Positions 62,136 to 64,000 of a stretch of 64,000 nucleotides of DNA are shown here, one piece after another. Source of the DNA: Cernens ardua (lineage in GTDB: Bacteria; Pseudomonadota; Gammaproteobacteria; Pseudomonadales; Halomonadaceae); assembly GCF_051251085.1 (NCBI RefSeq), contig NZ_JBPCZH010000003.1, positions 124,001 to 188,000 of the forward strand, written 5' to 3'. Under the pieces are notes generated by a model that saw nothing but the letters and a program-made list of their open reading frames with translations, searched no databases and had not been told where the DNA came from. Each line of letters begins with the position of its first letter. Positions within the stretch are counted from its first letter, which is position 1. The position numbers were made by a program, and so were the translations under genes.

Positions 62136-62399
62136 TTACTTGTTAGCAAGCTCTTCTGCCGGCAATTTTTCTTCAAGTTCAGCCAAGCGTTTTTCCAGAG
62201 CTTCTACACGAGCTCGTGTACGTGTCAGAACATCCATCATGATATCGAAGTCTTCTCGAGACACCAGATCCAAACGGTCAAACGCGCCTTTCATCGCACC
62301 CTGAACCGTTTTCTGAATCTCTTCGGGAGCCTGCGACACGTTGGAAAGGCGATCTCCCAGATGCTGTGCAATGCGGCCAAAAATCTCATTATTGGACAT
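62136..62399 (-). CDS. ubiK: Ubiquinone biosynthesis accessory factor UbiK (YqiC)
   Basis: UbiK is a small helper of the aerobic ubiquinone-synthesis complex; it works with UbiJ. This 87-residue protein has the BMFP layout: an N-terminal amphipathic helix (FGRIAQHLGDRLSN), a middle helix (EDFDIMMDVLTRTRARVEA) and a C-terminal coiled coil (LEKRLAELEEKL). Length and order are normal. Ubiquinone is the substrate of the complex I encoded 20 kb away. Confidence 0.93.
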   Translation of the reverse strand: MSNNEIFGRIAQHLGDRLSNVSQAPEEIQKTVQGAMKGAFDRLDLVSREDFDIMMDVLTRTRARVEALEKRLAELEEKLPAEELANK

Positions 62400-62784
62400 G
62401 ATAATTACTCCATAAAATACTTGATAAGCGTGTGTGGCACTGCCTGTACTACAGCCATGATCCCGGGAATGATGAATTGCCTGACTTACAGCCCATGCTC
62501 TTGCTACATACTCTATATGATATGTACTTCGTGCTCTAAAGTACTCAAGACTACGAAGTATTAACCATTACGATATTGTTGACTTGTACATCTGCTGGCT
62601 CACGTACCCGTTAACACATGAATCTATAGCGTATTTGCAAAGTATCGGCAGTTTACCCACAACCCCTCATTTGATTACGACCATTACCTTGGACACCAAT
62701 AATAACTCATCAGAAAGCGGATGGCATCGCTGAAGAGGTGTAGGGTCATGTATCCACTCATACGCCTGGATCGCTGACATTGAC

Positions 62785-62799
62785 GCACCAATTTGGTGC
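62785..62799. promoter_or_regulatory. NtrC-type enhancer site
   Basis: GCACCA-ATT-TGGTGC is a perfect inverted repeat with the arms and 3-bp spacing of NtrC sites such as those before E. coli glnA. It lies about 150 bp upstream of the sigma-54-type promoter. A weaker half-site-like TGCACCA lies at about 62825. Confidence 0.7.
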
Positions 62800-62940
62800 C
62801 AATGAAAATATTTAACGGCACTTGATGCACCATCACAAGGCAAATGCCATTGACAATCCAGTCTGGTCAGTATTTTCGGCAGGACAATCCCATTCTCCAC
62901 TCATCGTAACCCAATGATATTATTACAATTAATTGAAATA

Positions 62941-62955
62941 TGGCATGATGTCTGC
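62941..62955 (+). promoter_or_regulatory. Candidate sigma-54 promoter for glnK
   Basis: TGGCATGATGTCTGC has the -24 GG and -12 GC elements with exactly 10 bases between them; it departs from the consensus by T for C at position 6 and C for T before the -12 GC. With the NtrC site upstream, it suggests nitrogen-controlled transcription of glnK, with an unusually long leader. Confidence 0.6.
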
Positions 62956-63275
62956 CCAGTGGGAGAATGACGATTCAGTTTGTCGCACCCTTGAATGGAC
63001 CATCATTTTTCAGGATAAACATTCTGAGGAAATTAGCGCAAACATCAGACATTATGTGCGTAATTCACGCTATCATGACACCATATGACCACGTGAGAGA
63101 AGCCACTATACTTATTCATGCTTCGCATCCATAAATAAGAAAGGGTCGTGCACAGAAAAACAAGCAGCCACTATGGAAAGTCATATTTCTCGTATTTCTG
63201 TATATTTCTATAGCTGTCAGGGGAATATTCTCCTGCCTACACAAAGATTCCCGTATTAGCCAAGGAAGACAGACA

Positions 63276-63614
63276 ATGAAACTGGTGTCCGCGATTATCA
63301 AACCCTTTAAGCTGGACGACGTGCGTGAAGCACTTTCGGAAATTGGCATTCAGGGCATCACAGTGACTGAGGTAAAAGGCTTTGGTCGCCAAAAAGGACA
63401 TACCGAGCTCTACAGAGGGGCAGAGTATGTGGTGGACTTTCTTCCGAAGGTCAAACTGGAAGCAGCCATAGATGATAGTATGGTCGACCAGGTTATCGAA
63501 GCGATCTCATCTGTCGCCAACACAGGCAAGATCGGCGATGGCAAGATTTTTGTCTCTCCGCTGGAGCAAGTCATCCGTATCCGTACCGGTGAAACAGGCC
63601 CAGACGCCGTATAA
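63276..63614 (+). CDS. glnK: P-II nitrogen regulatory protein GlnK
   Basis: GlnK is a trimeric P-II protein that senses 2-oxoglutarate and ATP/ADP, is uridylylated under nitrogen limitation, and controls AmtB and nitrogen enzymes. The 112-residue protein has the T-loop GRQKGHTELYRGAEYVVDF with Tyr51, and the B-loop GKIGDGKIFV. It is called GlnK rather than GlnB because of the sigma-54/NtrC-like control region; sequence alone does not separate the two with certainty. The usual partner gene amtB does not follow. A hairpin terminator lies after it. Confidence 0.9.
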   Translation: MKLVSAIIKPFKLDDVREALSEIGIQGITVTEVKGFGRQKGHTELYRGAEYVVDFLPKVKLEAAIDDSMVDQVIEAISSVANTGKIGDGKIFVSPLEQVIRIRTGETGPDAV

Positions 63615-63674
63615 CTACTTCACAGGCTGTCAACGTGAAAGTGCAGCTACCCAAGCCACGCTTTCCTACCCCAG

Positions 63675-63710
63675 GACCTGCCAGAGAAATGTCTCGGGCA
63701 GGTCTTGTTG
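63675..63710 (+). terminator. Terminator after glnK
   Basis: GACCTGCC (63675-63682) pairs with GGCAGGTC (63697-63704), extended inside by AGAGA/TCTCG, and followed by a partly T-rich TTGTTGG. It lies between the convergent glnK and fpr genes. Confidence 0.75.
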
Positions 63711-63726
63711 GCTGATGGACGTGCTC

Positions 63727-64000
63727 CTATTTTTCAACGAAGGCACGTTCAATCACATAGTCGCCAGCCTCCCCCATCCTCGGGGAAATCTGAAAGCCCA
63801 GCTCATCCAATACCTGAGAAGTCTCGTCCAGCATGGCCGGGCTCCCGCATATCATCGCACGGTCATTGGTGGGACTCAGCGGAGGTAATCCGATATCAGA
63901 AGCGAGCTTTCCACTACGAATATGGTCCGTCAAACGACCTTGTGTATGAAATTCGTCACGTGTAACTGTCGGATAATAAATGAGTTTTTCCCTGATTTCG
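63727..64000 (-). CDS. fpr: Ferredoxin-NADP reductase (partial, 5' end beyond window)
   Basis: The last 90 residues of a ferredoxin/flavodoxin-NADP reductase of the Fpr type are present. GLPPLSPTNDRAMICGSPAM is the NADP-binding core, and GDYVIERAFVEK is the typical C-terminal end that covers the flavin. The enzyme exchanges electrons between NADPH and ferredoxin or flavodoxin, with roles in oxidative stress and iron-sulfur metabolism. It reads leftward from beyond the right edge. The frame is continuous to 64000. Confidence 0.93.
   Translation of the reverse strand, partial: EIREKLIYYPTVTRDEFHTQGRLTDHIRSGKLASDIGLPPLSPTNDRAMICGSPAMLDETSQVLDELGFQISPRMGEAGDYVIERAFVEK

Larger units (their letters stand above)
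62400..63275. other. 876-bp ubiK/glnK intergenic control region
   Basis: No convincing gene is present. From left to right it holds a perfect 8-bp inverted repeat TACTTCGT / ACGAAGTA (62525-62532, 62553-62560), an NtrC-type enhancer (62785-62799), a sigma-54-type promoter (62941-62955) and a leader of about 310 bp before glnK. A minus-strand open frame at 62667-62900 shows no family features. The leader has several short ATG frames, none with a good ribosome binding site. Confidence 0.6.

Noticed and set aside
62667..62900. 77-residue minus-strand open frame between ubiK and glnK
   Set aside because: It covers the NtrC-type site, lacks a ribosome binding site and resembles no family I know.
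63052..63130. Short plus-strand leader peptide frame (about 25 residues) before glnK
   Set aside because: No adequate ribosome binding site before its ATG and no regulatory codon run; too weak to call.
63211..63235. Second sigma-54-like sequence close to glnK
   Set aside because: The GG and GC elements are 11 bases apart instead of 10, so the spacing does not fit.
1..64000. CRISPR arrays, insertion sequences, toxin-antitoxin or defence genes
   Set aside because: I scanned for regularly spaced repeats, transposase-like frames and defence-type motifs and found none in the window.

Overview
The window looks like chromosomal DNA of a gammaproteobacterium, most likely an Oceanospirillales member of the Halomonadaceae with only moderate G+C (a Zymobacter/Carnimonas-like lineage is my best guess). 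The reasons are the divergent hemC/argH pair, the argH-lptM-lysA-dapF-DUF484-xerC-yigB order, hemCDXY, a 13-gene nuo operon with fused nuoCD, and a glnK-ubiK-comM neighbourhood; these orders are shared with pseudomonads and halomonads. The assignment rests on gene order and protein resemblance only, with no database search.

Layout: (1) 1-669: a phage-type repressor fragment running off the left edge, next to the 3' end of a tRNA-Thr(CGU) gene, a classic integration site, so the left edge may be the end of an integrated element. (2) 0.8-5.8 kb: a LysR regulator, a cytoplasmic GH3 beta-glucosidase and a convergent MFS exporter. (3) 6.5-8.8 kb: an aspartate-type aminotransferase and a DUF4202 protein. 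(4) 9-23 kb: hemYXDC on the minus strand, then argH, lptM, lysA, dapF, DUF484, xerC, an mdtD-like exporter and yigB on the plus strand. (5) 23-27.3 kb: engB, dsbA, an EEP-family hydrolase and a serine-type amino acid permease. (6) 27.6-42.8 kb: the complete nuoABCDEFGHIJKLMN complex I operon (nuoC and nuoD fused). (7) 43.7-52 kb: thiD, dtd, a DUF4232 lipoprotein, an ABC-F ATPase, a TIGR02444 protein, an FKBP lipoprotein, then an FMN riboswitch driving a RibN-like riboflavin importer. (8) 51.7-52.0 kb: an A+T-rich gap holding a DnaA-box cluster. (9) 52-57.9 kb: trmB, thiG, thiS, DUF423, a small lipoprotein, a HisC-like aminotransferase and an L,D-transpeptidase-type protein. (10) 58-64 kb: comM, an OPT transporter, ubiK, glnK behind an NtrC/sigma-54-type control region, and the 3' end of fpr.

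Functionally this is mainly a housekeeping region: haem, lysine/peptidoglycan (lysA, dapF), arginine (argH) and thiamine (thiD, thiS, thiG) synthesis, respiration (nuo, ubiK), envelope quality control (dsbA, lptM, FKBP), chromosome-dimer resolution (xerC) and nitrogen signalling (glnK). I found no CRISPR array, insertion sequence, toxin-antitoxin or defence cassette. The observations most worth checking are the DnaA-box/A+T-rich cluster near 51.7-52.0 kb (a candidate replication origin or DnaA-titration site), the repressor fragments at tRNA-Thr, the repeated occurrence of long Ser/Ala/Asp/Gln/His-rich disordered extensions on normally compact proteins (most strikingly LptM), the hexanucleotide repeat inside the ABC-F gene, and the glnK control region.
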